Shown here piece after piece: positions 26,847 to 36,028 of a stretch of DNA of 38,557 nucleotides; the stretch's first letter is position 1; each line of letters opens with the position of its first letter. The notes beneath the pieces were generated by a model that saw only the letters and a list, made by a program, of their open reading frames with translations, ran no database searches and had not been told where the DNA came from. The stretch is from positions 1 through 38,557 of the forward strand of contig VFHP01000015.1 in the NCBI GenBank assembly GCA_009391535.1, given 5' to 3'. Source of the stretch: SAR202 cluster bacterium (lineage in GTDB: Bacteria > Chloroflexota > Dehalococcoidia > Lucifugimonadales > UBA2985). A program made the translations under genes and the position numbers.

Positions 26847-27166
26847 TTAAGTTGTGAATATGAAGTAGGTTTCAATATTGTGTTGTATATCTTTGCAACC
26901 AACGGACCATCTTTTTCAGATTCATCAAAGGCCTTAATTCTGTCTTCATCTGCTCTGAATTTTGCCCATGCCTCGTCTCGTTGGGCTAGATTATCAAATT
27001 CCAACAAGTACACTAATCTATTGTTGGTTCCCACGTCTTCTGTCCAAAATCCAACTGTTCTAATATTGTATTTGTCGAAATAACCCAATGTAACGTGTTC
27101 GAATCTATCATTCAGTTTTTGCAATTTACCGGGCATTGTCTCATATGTGCGCATTTCGTATATCAA
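26843..27166 (-). CDS. NIPSNAP family protein
   Basis: A 107-residue ferredoxin-like alpha/beta-barrel protein of the NIPSNAP family (PF07978-like). It opens IYEMRTYETMPGKLQKLNDRFEHV and has the second block YLLEFDNLAQRDEAWAKFRAD that defines the family; bacterial members are uncharacterised small proteins. The apparent start is TTG at 27166, giving MIYEMRTY, with GGGGAA about 11 bases upstream; an ATG four codons later would cut the first strand. It lies 23 bases after ruvB and overlaps the cytochrome gene by 4 bases. NIPSNAP proteins are numerous in marine Chloroflexota. Confidence 0.88.
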   Translation of the reverse strand: MIYEMRTYETMPGKLQKLNDRFEHVTLGYFDKYNIRTVGFWTEDVGTNNRLVYLLEFDNLAQRDEAWAKFRADEDRIKAFDESEKDGPLVAKIYNTILKPTSYSQLK

Positions 27167-27189
27167 GTATTATATTTCCCCTTTCATAA

Positions 27190-28227
27190 CTATATTAATC
27201 TTCGTTGTGTGCGAAAACCGAATTTTGCTGAGGCAGGTTGTCCTATTCTACGTCCACCTGGAGTTCGGAGAACATATCCAATTTTTAGTAAATAAGGTTC
27301 TACTACATCGACTAGAGTTTGAACTTCTTCATTCACAGTGGCAGCAAGGGCATCTATACCTACAGGTCCGCCGCTATAATTTTCCGCTATGGTTTTCAAA
27401 TAAATCAGGTCCAGTCTGTCTAGGCCAATTTCATCCACACCTTCCATGTTAAGGGCTTTGTCAGCGATATTTTGATCTATATTTCCATTTCCTATCACCT
27501 GAGCATAATCCCTAACCCTCCTTAATAATCTGTTAGCTACTCTAGGAGTGCCTCTGGACCTTCCTGCAATTTCTTGTGCCCCTTTGGAGTCAATTGTAAC
27601 TCCCAGAATATCTGCTGACCTAGTTACAACTTTAGCCAATTCTTCAGTTGAATAAAAATCTAGATGATATATCATTCCAAATCTGTCACGTAAAGGAGGG
27701 GTTAACAGTCCAGCCCGTGTGGTTGCACCAACCAACGTGAATCTCTTTAATTGAAAAGGAAGTGTTCTTGCAAAGGCTCCTTTCCCATATACGAAGTCAA
27801 CTTGGAAGTCTTCCATGGCTGAGTAAAGGTATTCTTCAACTGTATGAGGCAGTCTATGTATTTCATCTATAAATAGAACTTCGCCTTCATTTAAATTTGA
27901 CAATATACCCACGATATCTAAAGGTTTTTCTAACGCTGGTCCAGAAGAATGAACTATGTCGGATCCCATTTCTTTAGATATTATATGTGCCAATGTTGTT
28001 TTACCAAGTCCTGGTGGTCCGTGGAATAAAACGTGATCCAAAGGTTCAGAACGTACCTGAGCTGCTCCAATAGCTATTTGTAAGCTTTCTACTACCTGCT
28101 GTTGTCCAACATACTCATTAATTGTCTTAGGTCTTAAATTCCAGATACCATTGTCTTCTACTACTGTAGAATCCGTTTCTGGCTCTAATGCACCATCGTC
28201 TTCTCCCAATATCTTTTCTCTGGACAT
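27190..28227 (-). CDS. ruvB: Holliday junction branch migration helicase RuvB
   Basis: A 345-residue AAA+ motor that drives RuvA-bound Holliday junctions. It has an N-terminal lead of about 25 residues, then LRPKTINEYVGQQQVVESL, Walker A GPPGLGKTTLAH (residues 70-81), Walker B with DEIHRL, the ERFQ-like VGATTRAGLLTPPLRDRFG sensor region and the winged-helix tail ending RTPGGRRIG. Length is normal. The ATG follows the ruvA TAA with no gap (TAAATG) and has AAGGGGA upstream. It is the last of ruvC-ruvA-ruvB. Confidence 0.97.
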   Translation of the reverse strand: MSREKILGEDDGALEPETDSTVVEDNGIWNLRPKTINEYVGQQQVVESLQIAIGAAQVRSEPLDHVLFHGPPGLGKTTLAHIISKEMGSDIVHSSGPALEKPLDIVGILSNLNEGEVLFIDEIHRLPHTVEEYLYSAMEDFQVDFVYGKGAFARTLPFQLKRFTLVGATTRAGLLTPPLRDRFGMIYHLDFYSTEELAKVVTRSADILGVTIDSKGAQEIAGRSRGTPRVANRLLRRVRDYAQVIGNGNIDQNIADKALNMEGVDEIGLDRLDLIYLKTIAENYSGGPVGIDALAATVNEEVQTLVDVVEPYLLKIGYVLRTPGGRRIGQPASAKFGFRTQRRLI

Positions 28228-28866
28228 TTAATCCCCTTTAGTTCTTTCTATTCGAAATACCTCTCTTAGTAGCTCTTGAGAGTCATTAGCTTCCAAGGAT
28301 TCACTTGCATCTTGAACCATATTTCTCGCCTCAGTTTGCCTGTGGCCAAGATTAACAAGTACGGCTACAACCTCCTCTTGTATAGTCCCCAAAATTGGAT
28401 CTTTTGGCACTGAATCATAACCTTCATCTTTTAGTAGGGCCCAAGGAGTCACTTTCCCTCTTAGAGTGGCTACCATTTTATCGGCAGCTCGCTTGCCAAT
28501 CCCTGGCATTCTTATCAGTGTTCCAGTATCATCTTCTTCTATAGCTTTGGCTATTGTTGATACTGAAAACACCAAAGCTTTTGCTGCAGTATTTACTCCG
28601 ACTCCTTCAACTTGGATCAATTTTTCAAAAAATGTCTTCTCAGACTCCTGTCTAAATCCTACTAAGACTGGCTTTGGTTGTCTTTCTGAAGCATGATAAT
28701 AAACTTCCATTTCCAGCATTGAACCTTCTCTTATATATTCCTCCTCTAATGATCTCCATACAAAATAGGGTAAAAGTAGTTCGTACCCAATGCTTCCTGT
28801 GTCCAGTACAATTTTGGATTCCTCTTTATAAAGCCGCCTTATTGTTCCCTTAAGGTAGTTAATCAT
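28228..28866 (-). CDS. ruvA: Holliday junction DNA-binding protein RuvA
   Basis: A 212-residue tetrameric junction-binding protein. Domain I is an OB-fold (MINYLKGTIRRLYKEESKIV...). Domain II has helix-hairpin-helix motifs VEGVGVNTAAKALV and MPGIGKRAADKMV, and domain III at the C-terminus (EEVVAVLVNLGHRQTEA) binds RuvB. AGGAA lies 7 bases before ATG. The stop abuts ruvB, so RuvA and RuvB are likely made in coupled amounts. Confidence 0.96.
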   Translation of the reverse strand: MINYLKGTIRRLYKEESKIVLDTGSIGYELLLPYFVWRSLEEEYIREGSMLEMEVYYHASERQPKPVLVGFRQESEKTFFEKLIQVEGVGVNTAAKALVFSVSTIAKAIEEDDTGTLIRMPGIGKRAADKMVATLRGKVTPWALLKDEGYDSVPKDPILGTIQEEVVAVLVNLGHRQTEARNMVQDASESLEANDSQELLREVFRIERTKGD

Positions 28867-28905
28867 TACTGTTCCTGTGTATATTTTTTTAAGTGATTAT
28901 GTGTA

Positions 28906-29385
28906 TCATTTTAGAGAAGTTTGCCAATGACATATTGCCAATGCCAGAGCATCTGATATGTCGTTGGGAGTTGGAATCGTTTTTAGGTTTAATCTAGCTT
29001 GAACAGATTTTTGAACTTGCAACTTTGATGCCCTTCCGTTGCCTGCTATGGCCAATTTAATTCTTGTAGATTCATAATCAAAAACTGGGATATCGTTTTC
29101 CGCACATGCCAGACAGACTATTCCCCTAGCGTGTCCCATTAACATGGCTGTATTAGGATAGGAATAATGTGAATAAATATTCTCCAATGCAACTGCTTGC
29201 GGGTGATGTTCTGTCAATACTTCACGTATGCCATTATAGAGGCGTAACAATCTCTGTGACAGACCAATCGAAGCTGAACCTCCCTTTATAATACCCCCTT
29301 CAACCAAACCTATGCCAGCGCCGTTTATATGTATAACGCCGTACCCCATTCTGTTGAGACCAGGGTCTACTCCTAAAAGATTCAT
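28906..29385 (-). CDS. ruvC: Crossover junction endonuclease RuvC
   Basis: A 159-residue RNase H-fold nuclease that resolves Holliday junctions. The acidic catalytic residues lie in LLGVDPGLNRMGYG (Asp7), ALENIYSHYSY (Glu) and PNDISDALALAICHW (two Asp). The frame opens at a TTG five codons earlier (29400), but the ATG at 29385 has GGAG just upstream and places MNLLGVDPG exactly at the family start, so I used it. It follows the methyltransferase by 22 bases and precedes ruvA by 39. Confidence 0.95.
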   Translation of the reverse strand: MNLLGVDPGLNRMGYGVIHINGAGIGLVEGGIIKGGSASIGLSQRLLRLYNGIREVLTEHHPQAVALENIYSHYSYPNTAMLMGHARGIVCLACAENDIPVFDYESTRIKLAIAGNGRASKLQVQKSVQARLNLKTIPTPNDISDALALAICHWQTSLK

Positions 29386-29407
29386 AAGTCTCCAGGGCAA
29401 TATAAAG

Positions 29408-30250
29408 TTACTGTTTGACTGCTACTATATCCAGCCAATCTCTAGATATGAAGTTAACCTTCATTTCTTCAAATAATTGTGTTGCAGCTTTTTGTAAGGA
29501 TTCTCTGGCAGGAGCGAGTGGAACCCCAGGCATGACTCCATTAATCCAATCTTCAAATTGACTTATTAGAACCCAACCTTCTAGAGGCACATCTATAGTT
29601 GTGACTCTTTTTTCTCTTATGTCGAATCCTTTATCTCTCAATATGTCTATATATTGATCAACAGATATATGCCGCCTAGATTCAACTTTGTTAGCACGTA
29701 CAGGGGTTAATCCGAATTCAGACCTCAAGATTCTTATTGATCTAAACATCCATTTTCTATACCACTGTTCGGTACCTTCAGTGTGACCACCTTCGTAAAA
29801 AGAGGTGTTAAAAGCAAATATACCACCAGGTTTTAATGTGTTAGATATTTCATTTAATAGCGTTTCTTTGTCGTCAAATTGATGTATAGCGTTGCAGAAG
29901 ACTACGGCATCCACCTTTTCCTTTATTAGTTGTGAGAGATGTTCTGCTCTGCCTTGTACGAATTCCACCATCGCGTCTTTAACGTCCTTAAAATCTTCCC
30001 GCGCTTGTTTTAAAGCGGATGATGATAGATCTACTCCAGTAATCATGCTATCTTTGGCTCCGCGCAACTTTTCGAATATGAGTTTTGTTACACCACCAAC
30101 GCCACAAGCCAAGTCAACCACACTTTGCCCTGGACACACGCCCGATAAAGATACAAGATCTTCGTTAATTTTGACATAAAAAGGAGCGTTAGCAAACGCG
30201 CTAAAGGAAAAATCCTGTTCTTCTGTTTCCGATGTATTTTGATCGTCCAT
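29408..30250 (-). CDS. Class I SAM-dependent methyltransferase
   Basis: A 280-residue protein with a Rossmann methyltransferase domain. Motif I is VVDLACGVGG (about residues 44-53), motif II ends in GVDLSSSALKQA, motif IV is VDAVVFCNAIHQFDD, and LKPGGIFAFNTSFYEGG is motif VI. After about residue 165 comes a region (WYRKWMFRSIRILRSEFG...) that probably forms the substrate cap. The substrate is unknown; the type 11 fold is shared by small-molecule and quinone methyltransferases. AGGAAAG precedes the ATG. It is the first gene of a run that continues with ruvC, ruvA and ruvB, with no functional link evident. Confidence 0.85.
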   Translation of the reverse strand: MDDQNTSETEEQDFSFSAFANAPFYVKINEDLVSLSGVCPGQSVVDLACGVGGVTKLIFEKLRGAKDSMITGVDLSSSALKQAREDFKDVKDAMVEFVQGRAEHLSQLIKEKVDAVVFCNAIHQFDDKETLLNEISNTLKPGGIFAFNTSFYEGGHTEGTEQWYRKWMFRSIRILRSEFGLTPVRANKVESRRHISVDQYIDILRDKGFDIREKRVTTIDVPLEGWVLISQFEDWINGVMPGVPLAPARESLQKAATQLFEEMKVNFISRDWLDIVAVKQ

Positions 30251-30304
30251 TCGTACACTTTCCTAAACACGCCCCACAATCTATATATTGATAGAGCAGT
30301 CTTT

Positions 30305-30314
30305 GTTAATTAAC
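30305..30314. other. Palindrome in the 176-base gap between prmC and the methyltransferase
   Basis: The gap 30251-30426 holds no gene. GTTAATTAAC at 30305-30314 is a perfect 10-base palindrome. On the minus strand TTAACA followed 16 bases later by TATATA gives a possible promoter for the methyltransferase-ruv run. AT-rich palindromes of this length can arise by chance. Confidence 0.3.
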
Positions 30315-30426
30315 TTACTTTAGATACTGGTAGTCTAGCAGATAATACTAAACGATGATTCTTGGAGTCAATATTTGTATTGCCAGTAATTGAGTTTTAA
30401 TCTCCAGCAACTCTATTGATTAAAAA

Positions 30427-31269
30427 CTACTCTAATTCTATAGATACAACTCTTTCTAATAACGCAAGATCTTTATGTATATCGATCAAAGCGTGTGGAA
30501 AAAATGACCTAGAAAGGTCTAACACCTCATGGGCTTGCATAGGGGAGATTTCGAAAATGATATGTCCGGGATGGCTGATTTTTTCTTGTGCTTGTGCAAG
30601 GAGTTCAGTGATGACTTCTAAACCACTGTAACCCCCATCGAGAGCCAAAGTCGGTTCGAATTGAATTTCGTCGCCAAGAGTATGTAATAAAGCGGTTTCT
30701 ATATATGGAGGATTGCTGACAATAATGTCAATATCTCCTTCTATTCCATCTAGTAAGTTGCATTCCTTATAAAGGGTTATGTTAGCGATTCCATTAAGGC
30801 AGGCGTTTTGCCTAGTAATCATCAGGCATTTGCTAGATATATCTGTAACCTCCACCTGAGCCTCAGGAATATTTTTCGCCAATGCAATAGAAATTGCGCC
30901 ACTGCCGACGCACGGCTCTACTATTCTTAGTTTCCTATAACGTGATTTCAATGACAAAACAATATCGACTATAAGCTCTGTTTCAGGCCTAGGTATAAAT
31001 ACCCCTTCCTGTACCATGAAATTTAAACCATAGAATTCTCTGAATCCGCTTATGTAGGCCCAAGGCTCACCATTCAAGAGTCGTTTTAAATCATTTTCCA
31101 TAGAATAAAATTCTTCAGGACTTAGAAAGTCATTAGATCTTGTATATATAGATGCACGGTCTGAAGACAATGTCTTCATCACGATTAATTCAGATTGAAG
31201 GCGTGGTTGCTGTATGGAGTGGGCATCGAGAGATGCTTGCAGTTTAGCGATCATCTCTGCAATGGTCAT
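30427..31269 (-). CDS. prmC: Peptide chain release factor N5-glutamine methyltransferase
   Basis: A 280-residue methyltransferase that methylates the Gln of the GGQ motif in RF1 and RF2. It has the N-terminal helical domain (AEMIAKLQASLDAHSIQQPR...), the linker FYGLNFMVQEGVFIPRPETE (the GRPxTE-type block), SAM motif I IVEPCVGSGAISIAL, and the diagnostic catalytic NPPYIE. Length is normal. It starts 1 base after prfA ends, the usual pairing of enzyme with substrate, so both are made from one message. Confidence 0.96.
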   Translation of the reverse strand: MTIAEMIAKLQASLDAHSIQQPRLQSELIVMKTLSSDRASIYTRSNDFLSPEEFYSMENDLKRLLNGEPWAYISGFREFYGLNFMVQEGVFIPRPETELIVDIVLSLKSRYRKLRIVEPCVGSGAISIALAKNIPEAQVEVTDISSKCLMITRQNACLNGIANITLYKECNLLDGIEGDIDIIVSNPPYIETALLHTLGDEIQFEPTLALDGGYSGLEVITELLAQAQEKISHPGHIIFEISPMQAHEVLDLSRSFFPHALIDIHKDLALLERVVSIELE

Positions 31270-31270
31270 T

Positions 31271-32350
31271 TTACGCTTCGTTTAGCCTCTTGGCCTGCTC
31301 TTGCTGCAGCATTTCATCTATAAAACCGTCTAAATCACCCAGTAGGATTTTGTCTAGATTGTGGTTGGTAATCCCGATTCTATGGTCTGTAACGCGATTT
31401 TGAGGGAAATTGTATGTTCTGATTTTTTCAGACCGATCACCACTACCAACTTGTGATTTTCTCGATTGAGCTGTTTCTTCCTGTTGTTTGGAAACGGCTA
31501 GATCCAATAGCCTGGTCCTCAAAACTGACATAGCTCTGTCCTTGTTTTTTAGCTGGGATCTTTCATCTTGGCAAGTTGATACAATGCCAGTCGGGATATG
31601 AGTGATTCGTACTGCAGTAGCTACTTTCTGTACGTTTTGGCCACCATGTCCTCCTGAATGAAATATGTCGACCCTCAACTCATTTGTATCTATCTCTATT
31701 TCAACATCTTCAGCTTCTGGCAATACAGCAACGGTTGCAGCAGAAGTATGGATACGGCCGGAAGTTTCGGTTGTAGGTACTCTCTGTACCCTGTGACCTC
31801 CACTTTCATGTTTTAACCTGCTAAAGGCACCCATTCCCTTTACACCAAATACAACTTCTTTGAATCCACCTATACCAGTTGGACTTGCATCTATGATATC
31901 TACTATCCATCCATTATTCTGGGCATATCTGGAGTACATCCTGTAGAGATCGCCTGCGAAAAGAGCGGCTTCGTCACCACCTGTTCCAGCACGTATCTCC
32001 ATTATCACGCTTTTCTCATCGTTTAAATCTTTTGGTAACACCTCTAACCTCAAGTCTGTTTCCAGTTGTTCAATGGATTTCTCTAGCAGTGCTATTTCTT
32101 CATATGCCAACGCTTTCAATTCTTGGTCAGATGTTTCTTCTACAACACTTTGGGCATCCTGCAAGTCTCTTTGTGCCTGCATGAAAGCATCAAACAGTCG
32201 AACCAACTTTTCTAACAGGGATCTTTCTTTGGAAAGTGTTTGAAGCCGCGCAGGATCAGTAAAGACTTCTTCTTTAGTCAGTAAGTCTTCAATTTCGTAG
32301 AATCGACTTTTCCCCGCTTCTAATCTCTCTAACACTATTGTCACATCCAA
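31271..32350 (-). CDS. prfA: Peptide chain release factor 1
   Basis: A 359-residue class I release factor for UAA and UAG. The GGQ motif is in SGGHGGQNVQ (Gln238), contacting the peptidyl transferase centre. The codon-reading tripeptide in HRVQRVPTTETSGRIHTS is P-T-T (Pro192-Thr194), where PAT or PVT is usual; it keeps the PxT pattern that marks RF1 against the SPF of RF2. The N-terminal coiled-coil domain and EIRAGTGGDEAALFA are standard. The frame opens with TTG at 32350; a GTG two codons later is also possible and neither has a strong ribosome-binding site. It is followed by prmC. Confidence 0.96.
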   Translation of the reverse strand: MDVTIVLERLEAGKSRFYEIEDLLTKEEVFTDPARLQTLSKERSLLEKLVRLFDAFMQAQRDLQDAQSVVEETSDQELKALAYEEIALLEKSIEQLETDLRLEVLPKDLNDEKSVIMEIRAGTGGDEAALFAGDLYRMYSRYAQNNGWIVDIIDASPTGIGGFKEVVFGVKGMGAFSRLKHESGGHRVQRVPTTETSGRIHTSAATVAVLPEAEDVEIEIDTNELRVDIFHSGGHGGQNVQKVATAVRITHIPTGIVSTCQDERSQLKNKDRAMSVLRTRLLDLAVSKQQEETAQSRKSQVGSGDRSEKIRTYNFPQNRVTDHRIGITNHNLDKILLGDLDGFIDEMLQQEQAKRLNEA

Positions 32351-32471
32351 TCAATAAAACGTAATACCTGAGTCTATGGAGTCTATATTATTCAAGTTTC
32401 TCAACATCTTCAACGATTTTACAATATTCTGTTAAGTTGAATCTACCAATGGTCACTGATAAACTGTTTTT

Positions 32472-32500
32472 AGACCAGTCGCATACTTAGAATCTGGTCT
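32472..32500. promoter_or_regulatory. 7-bp inverted repeat just upstream of mfd
   Basis: AGACCAG (32472-32478) is complementary to CTGGTCT (32494-32500) across a 15-base spacer. The right arm ends 11 bases before the mfd GGAG site, and the spacer contains TACTTA, a possible -10. It could be an operator or an mRNA hairpin affecting mfd translation. The remainder of 32351-32519 is AT-rich with no gene. Confidence 0.4.
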
Positions 32501-32519
32501 TTTGGTCGTTGGAGCAAAA

Positions 32520-35500
32520 ATGCAGTTTGATAAACTTCTAGAATTGATGGACCATAGTGAGTTAATCGATATTGTCGATAAGCGGACTGTTAACAGCGAC
32601 TTACATGTGCTCAAACCGGCTTTCTCTTACTGGTTAAGTTCATTTACAAAACAAGCCAAAAGAAACTCCTTGGTAATAACTCATAACCAAGAACGAGCAT
32701 TGGATCTATATAATAATTTGCTCGAATGGTGTGGAAACATTGCGGAGATATATCTATTACCAGAAAATGACTACTTGCCATTTGAACGTCAAATGAATAA
32801 CTATGTATCAACTCACAAACGGATAGAGTGCTTAGATGCAGTCAGCAGGTCACCCTTTTCGCATCAAAAAGGCTCTCTTCCTGTTGTGATAATAGCATCG
32901 ATTGCTTCTGCAACCCAAAAAACTATTAGCTCAAATCAATTCCGATCTTCAGTTATAGATTTGAGTGTTAGTCAGTCAATAGATATCGCTGGCTTTGTCC
33001 ATAAATGTTTGTCTATGGGATACGAAAACCACTTCAATATTGAAATGCCGGGGTCAATCTCTAGAAGAGGAGGAATAGTAGATGTGTTCTCTCCAGGTAT
33101 GGAATCACCGGTACGTATTGAATTTCTGGGAAACAACGTTGAAAGCATGAGATTGTTTGACGTGCAAACACAAAAATCCTTGGAAACTGTTGGTAGCTGC
33201 AGAATTCTTCCTGCAAAAGAATGGGTACCCCAATTTATTGATAAAAGAGAAGCCGAAGAATTTTGCTCACTTATCGATTTCTCTAATTGTAATCTTGAAA
33301 TACAAGAGATATTCAATCAGGATTTAATCAATATAGTCTCAGGCCATCCTGTTCAAAATAGCGTCATGTACAATGGTGCATTTTGCAAGGAGTCAATTCT
33401 GAATTTCCTGTCTATGGATTCAATACTGTTGTTTGAGCAGCAAGACGAGATAGCAACAGAAGCAAAGAACTTGGATGAGCACGAGAACAAAATTAGACTC
33501 AACAAAGAAAAACGCGGCTTAATTCCATTTAATCTTCCTTCTGCAAGAATATCCTGGGATGAATTCCTGTATTCTGCTGATGATGGCGATACCAGACTTA
33601 ACATTGAACATTGGCAGAACGATGTTACTCAAAAACCTGAAGTGATTGAACGAGCATATCAGTTTGAATTCTGTAAAGATTACAATGGACAATTCGAGTC
33701 TCTAATAGAAGATATACTGTCTTGGCGTAAAAACAACGAGAAGACCGTTTTAATCTCGAAACATTCCAAAAGATTGGAGGAATTACTATCTATTCATAAG
33801 ATTCCAATTTCCACCGATGACATCGCTCAGACAAGTGTTGCAATCCTTTCTGGTTCGATTGATGGCGGGTGGGGTTTATCAACAAACGGTAAAAAGTTTC
33901 ATGTGATTACCGATAAGGAGCTTACTGGATATGTCAAGGAAAGACCCAAAGCGCAATTGTCGCAGATTCAACAACAATCATTTTTGTCGGAGTTAGAAAT
34001 CGATGGTCATCTTGTGCATATTGACCATGGTATTGGAATATTTAGAGGAATAATGTTTTTGGAAGAAGGAAACTCTAAAAAAGAGTACTTGGAACTTGAA
34101 TACGCTGAAAAAGACAAATTATACGTCCCTACTGATCAATTAGACAGAGTGACAAGATACGTAGCACCTGGAAACCGCATTCCTTCGTTAACAAGACTTG
34201 GAAGTCAGGAATGGCATCGTATAAAAGAAAGGGCAACTGAATCGACTTTTCAATTAGCTCAACAATTACTCTCAATTTACAGATCGAGAGAAACAGAAAA
34301 AGGGATTCAATTCTCAATCGACACTCCATGGCAATTAGAAATGGAGGATTTCTTTGTACATACAGAAACCGAGGATCAACTAAGGAGTATAAAACAAGTA
34401 AAGTCTGACATGGAAAACTCAAAACCTATGGATAGATTGGTATGTGGTGACGTAGGATATGGGAAAACAGAAGTTGCTATAAGAGCTATCTTTAAGGCTA
34501 TTATGGACGGATTGCAGGTGGCTTTCTTAGCTCCGACGACTGTGTTGGCACAGCAACATTATGAAACGCTAAAAAAGAGATTCGCTCCTTATCCAATTAA
34601 TGTGGAGGTTTTGAGCAGATTCAAAACTCACAAAGACCAAAAACAGATTCTATCCAATATTTCCAGTGGAGGAATTGATGTTTGTATTGGAACACACAGA
34701 CTGCTCCAAAATGATGTGGATTTTAGAAATTTAGGATTGATAGTAGTTGATGAAGAGCAACGCTTTGGGGTATCACACAAAGAAAAGCTGAGAGCTTTAG
34801 GGAGCAATGCTGATTTGCTGACTCTGACAGCCACCCCTATTCCTAGAACATTACACATGGCCTTAACTGGCATAAAAGATATGAGTACTATAGAAACTCC
34901 TCCGAGTGAGAGACTGTCGATAAACACATATGTGTCAGCATATGATGATGAACTGATTAAGCAAGCAGTATATCGAGAAATAGATCGAGGAGGGCAAATT
35001 TTCTTCTTGCACAATAAAGTTCAAACCATAAACCGTACGGCTGAAAAGTTGTCGCGCTTGATACCCGAAGCTAAAATCACGGTTGCTCATGGACAAATGT
35101 CTGAAAACGATCTAGCTACTGCAATGGAGCGTTTTGCTGGAAAAGAAACTGACATATTAGTTTGCACAACTATAATAGAAGCGGGCTTGGATATGCCAAA
35201 CGTAAACACTCTTATCGTGGAGAGAGCAGATACATTTGGATTGAGTCAACTTTACCAACTTAGGGGTAGAGTTGGTCGAAGTTCGAATCAGGCATATACA
35301 TATTTACTGATCCCCCCGTCCTACCAATTATCATCTGCGGCTGAAAAGCGATTACAAACTATATTGTCGGCTACTGAACTAGGTTCAGGATTCAGAATTG
35401 CAATGAAGGATTTGGAAATCCGCGGAGCCGGCAACATTCTGGGATCAGAACAAAGTGGCCACATCAACGCCATAGGATATGAACTTTACTCTCAGATCCT

Positions 35501-36008
35501 AGCCGACACTGTTCATAACTTGAAAACGGAATCATCTGAGTATAAAGCTGACGACCTTAATACGGTTAACCGAGTAAAAGTTACTCTTCCTTTACCTTGC
35601 TATATACCAGATAGCTATATTGCAGATGTCGCAACGAGACTAGATGTATACCAAAGATTATCAAGGGATTTGACTGAAAATGAATTAGAGGATATGTCTA
35701 GAGAATTAATGGATAGATTTGGTGAAATACCAAATGAGCTTTTGAATTTGATTTACGTAGTGACTATTAGGATATTGGCTATACAGTCTAATGTTCGTTC
35801 AATCTCTCAACAAGGCAACAATATCATTGTACAGATGAACAATCCTATAGAAGGAGCAAGGATTCTTTTGCAAAGACAATTGAATGGATTAGCCCTAGTA
35901 GGGAATGCACAGATTCGTCTAAAGATATCCAAGAATTGGCAAACTGAACTTACTCAGGTGATGGAAATACTGTCGTCTTTCAAGCACTTCACCGACAGTT
36001 TGAAATAG
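32520..36008 (+). CDS. mfd: Transcription-repair coupling factor Mfd
   Basis: A 1162-residue ATP-dependent translocase that removes stalled RNA polymerase and recruits UvrA to lesions. In order: a UvrB-like N-terminal module (about 1-330, with NDYLPFERQ and PGSISRRGGIVDVFSPG), then the polymerase-interacting RID (HLVHIDHGIGIFRGI ... DKLYVPTDQLDRVTRYV, about 495-550). The helicase core has Walker A CGDVGYGKTEVA (about 640), DEEQ box VVDEEQRFGV and LTATPIPRTLHMAL, followed by the TRG region and the C-terminal D7 domain. I chose ATG at 32520, preceded by GGAG at 5 bases, over the TTG at 32502. It is divergent from prfA. Confidence 0.96.
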   Translation: MQFDKLLELMDHSELIDIVDKRTVNSDLHVLKPAFSYWLSSFTKQAKRNSLVITHNQERALDLYNNLLEWCGNIAEIYLLPENDYLPFERQMNNYVSTHKRIECLDAVSRSPFSHQKGSLPVVIIASIASATQKTISSNQFRSSVIDLSVSQSIDIAGFVHKCLSMGYENHFNIEMPGSISRRGGIVDVFSPGMESPVRIEFLGNNVESMRLFDVQTQKSLETVGSCRILPAKEWVPQFIDKREAEEFCSLIDFSNCNLEIQEIFNQDLINIVSGHPVQNSVMYNGAFCKESILNFLSMDSILLFEQQDEIATEAKNLDEHENKIRLNKEKRGLIPFNLPSARISWDEFLYSADDGDTRLNIEHWQNDVTQKPEVIERAYQFEFCKDYNGQFESLIEDILSWRKNNEKTVLISKHSKRLEELLSIHKIPISTDDIAQTSVAILSGSIDGGWGLSTNGKKFHVITDKELTGYVKERPKAQLSQIQQQSFLSELEIDGHLVHIDHGIGIFRGIMFLEEGNSKKEYLELEYAEKDKLYVPTDQLDRVTRYVAPGNRIPSLTRLGSQEWHRIKERATESTFQLAQQLLSIYRSRETEKGIQFSIDTPWQLEMEDFFVHTETEDQLRSIKQVKSDMENSKPMDRLVCGDVGYGKTEVAIRAIFKAIMDGLQVAFLAPTTVLAQQHYETLKKRFAPYPINVEVLSRFKTHKDQKQILSNISSGGIDVCIGTHRLLQNDVDFRNLGLIVVDEEQRFGVSHKEKLRALGSNADLLTLTATPIPRTLHMALTGIKDMSTIETPPSERLSINTYVSAYDDELIKQAVYREIDRGGQIFFLHNKVQTINRTAEKLSRLIPEAKITVAHGQMSENDLATAMERFAGKETDILVCTTIIEAGLDMPNVNTLIVERADTFGLSQLYQLRGRVGRSSNQAYTYLLIPPSYQLSSAAEKRLQTILSATELGSGFRIAMKDLEIRGAGNILGSEQSGHINAIGYELYSQILADTVHNLKTESSEYKADDLNTVNRVKVTLPLPCYIPDSYIADVATRLDVYQRLSRDLTENELEDMSRELMDRFGEIPNELLNLIYVVTIRILAIQSNVRSISQQGNNIIVQMNNPIEGARILLQRQLNGLALVGNAQIRLKISKNWQTELTQVMEILSSFKHFTDSLK

Positions 36009-36028
36009 CGACTCTTATCAGTTAGCAA

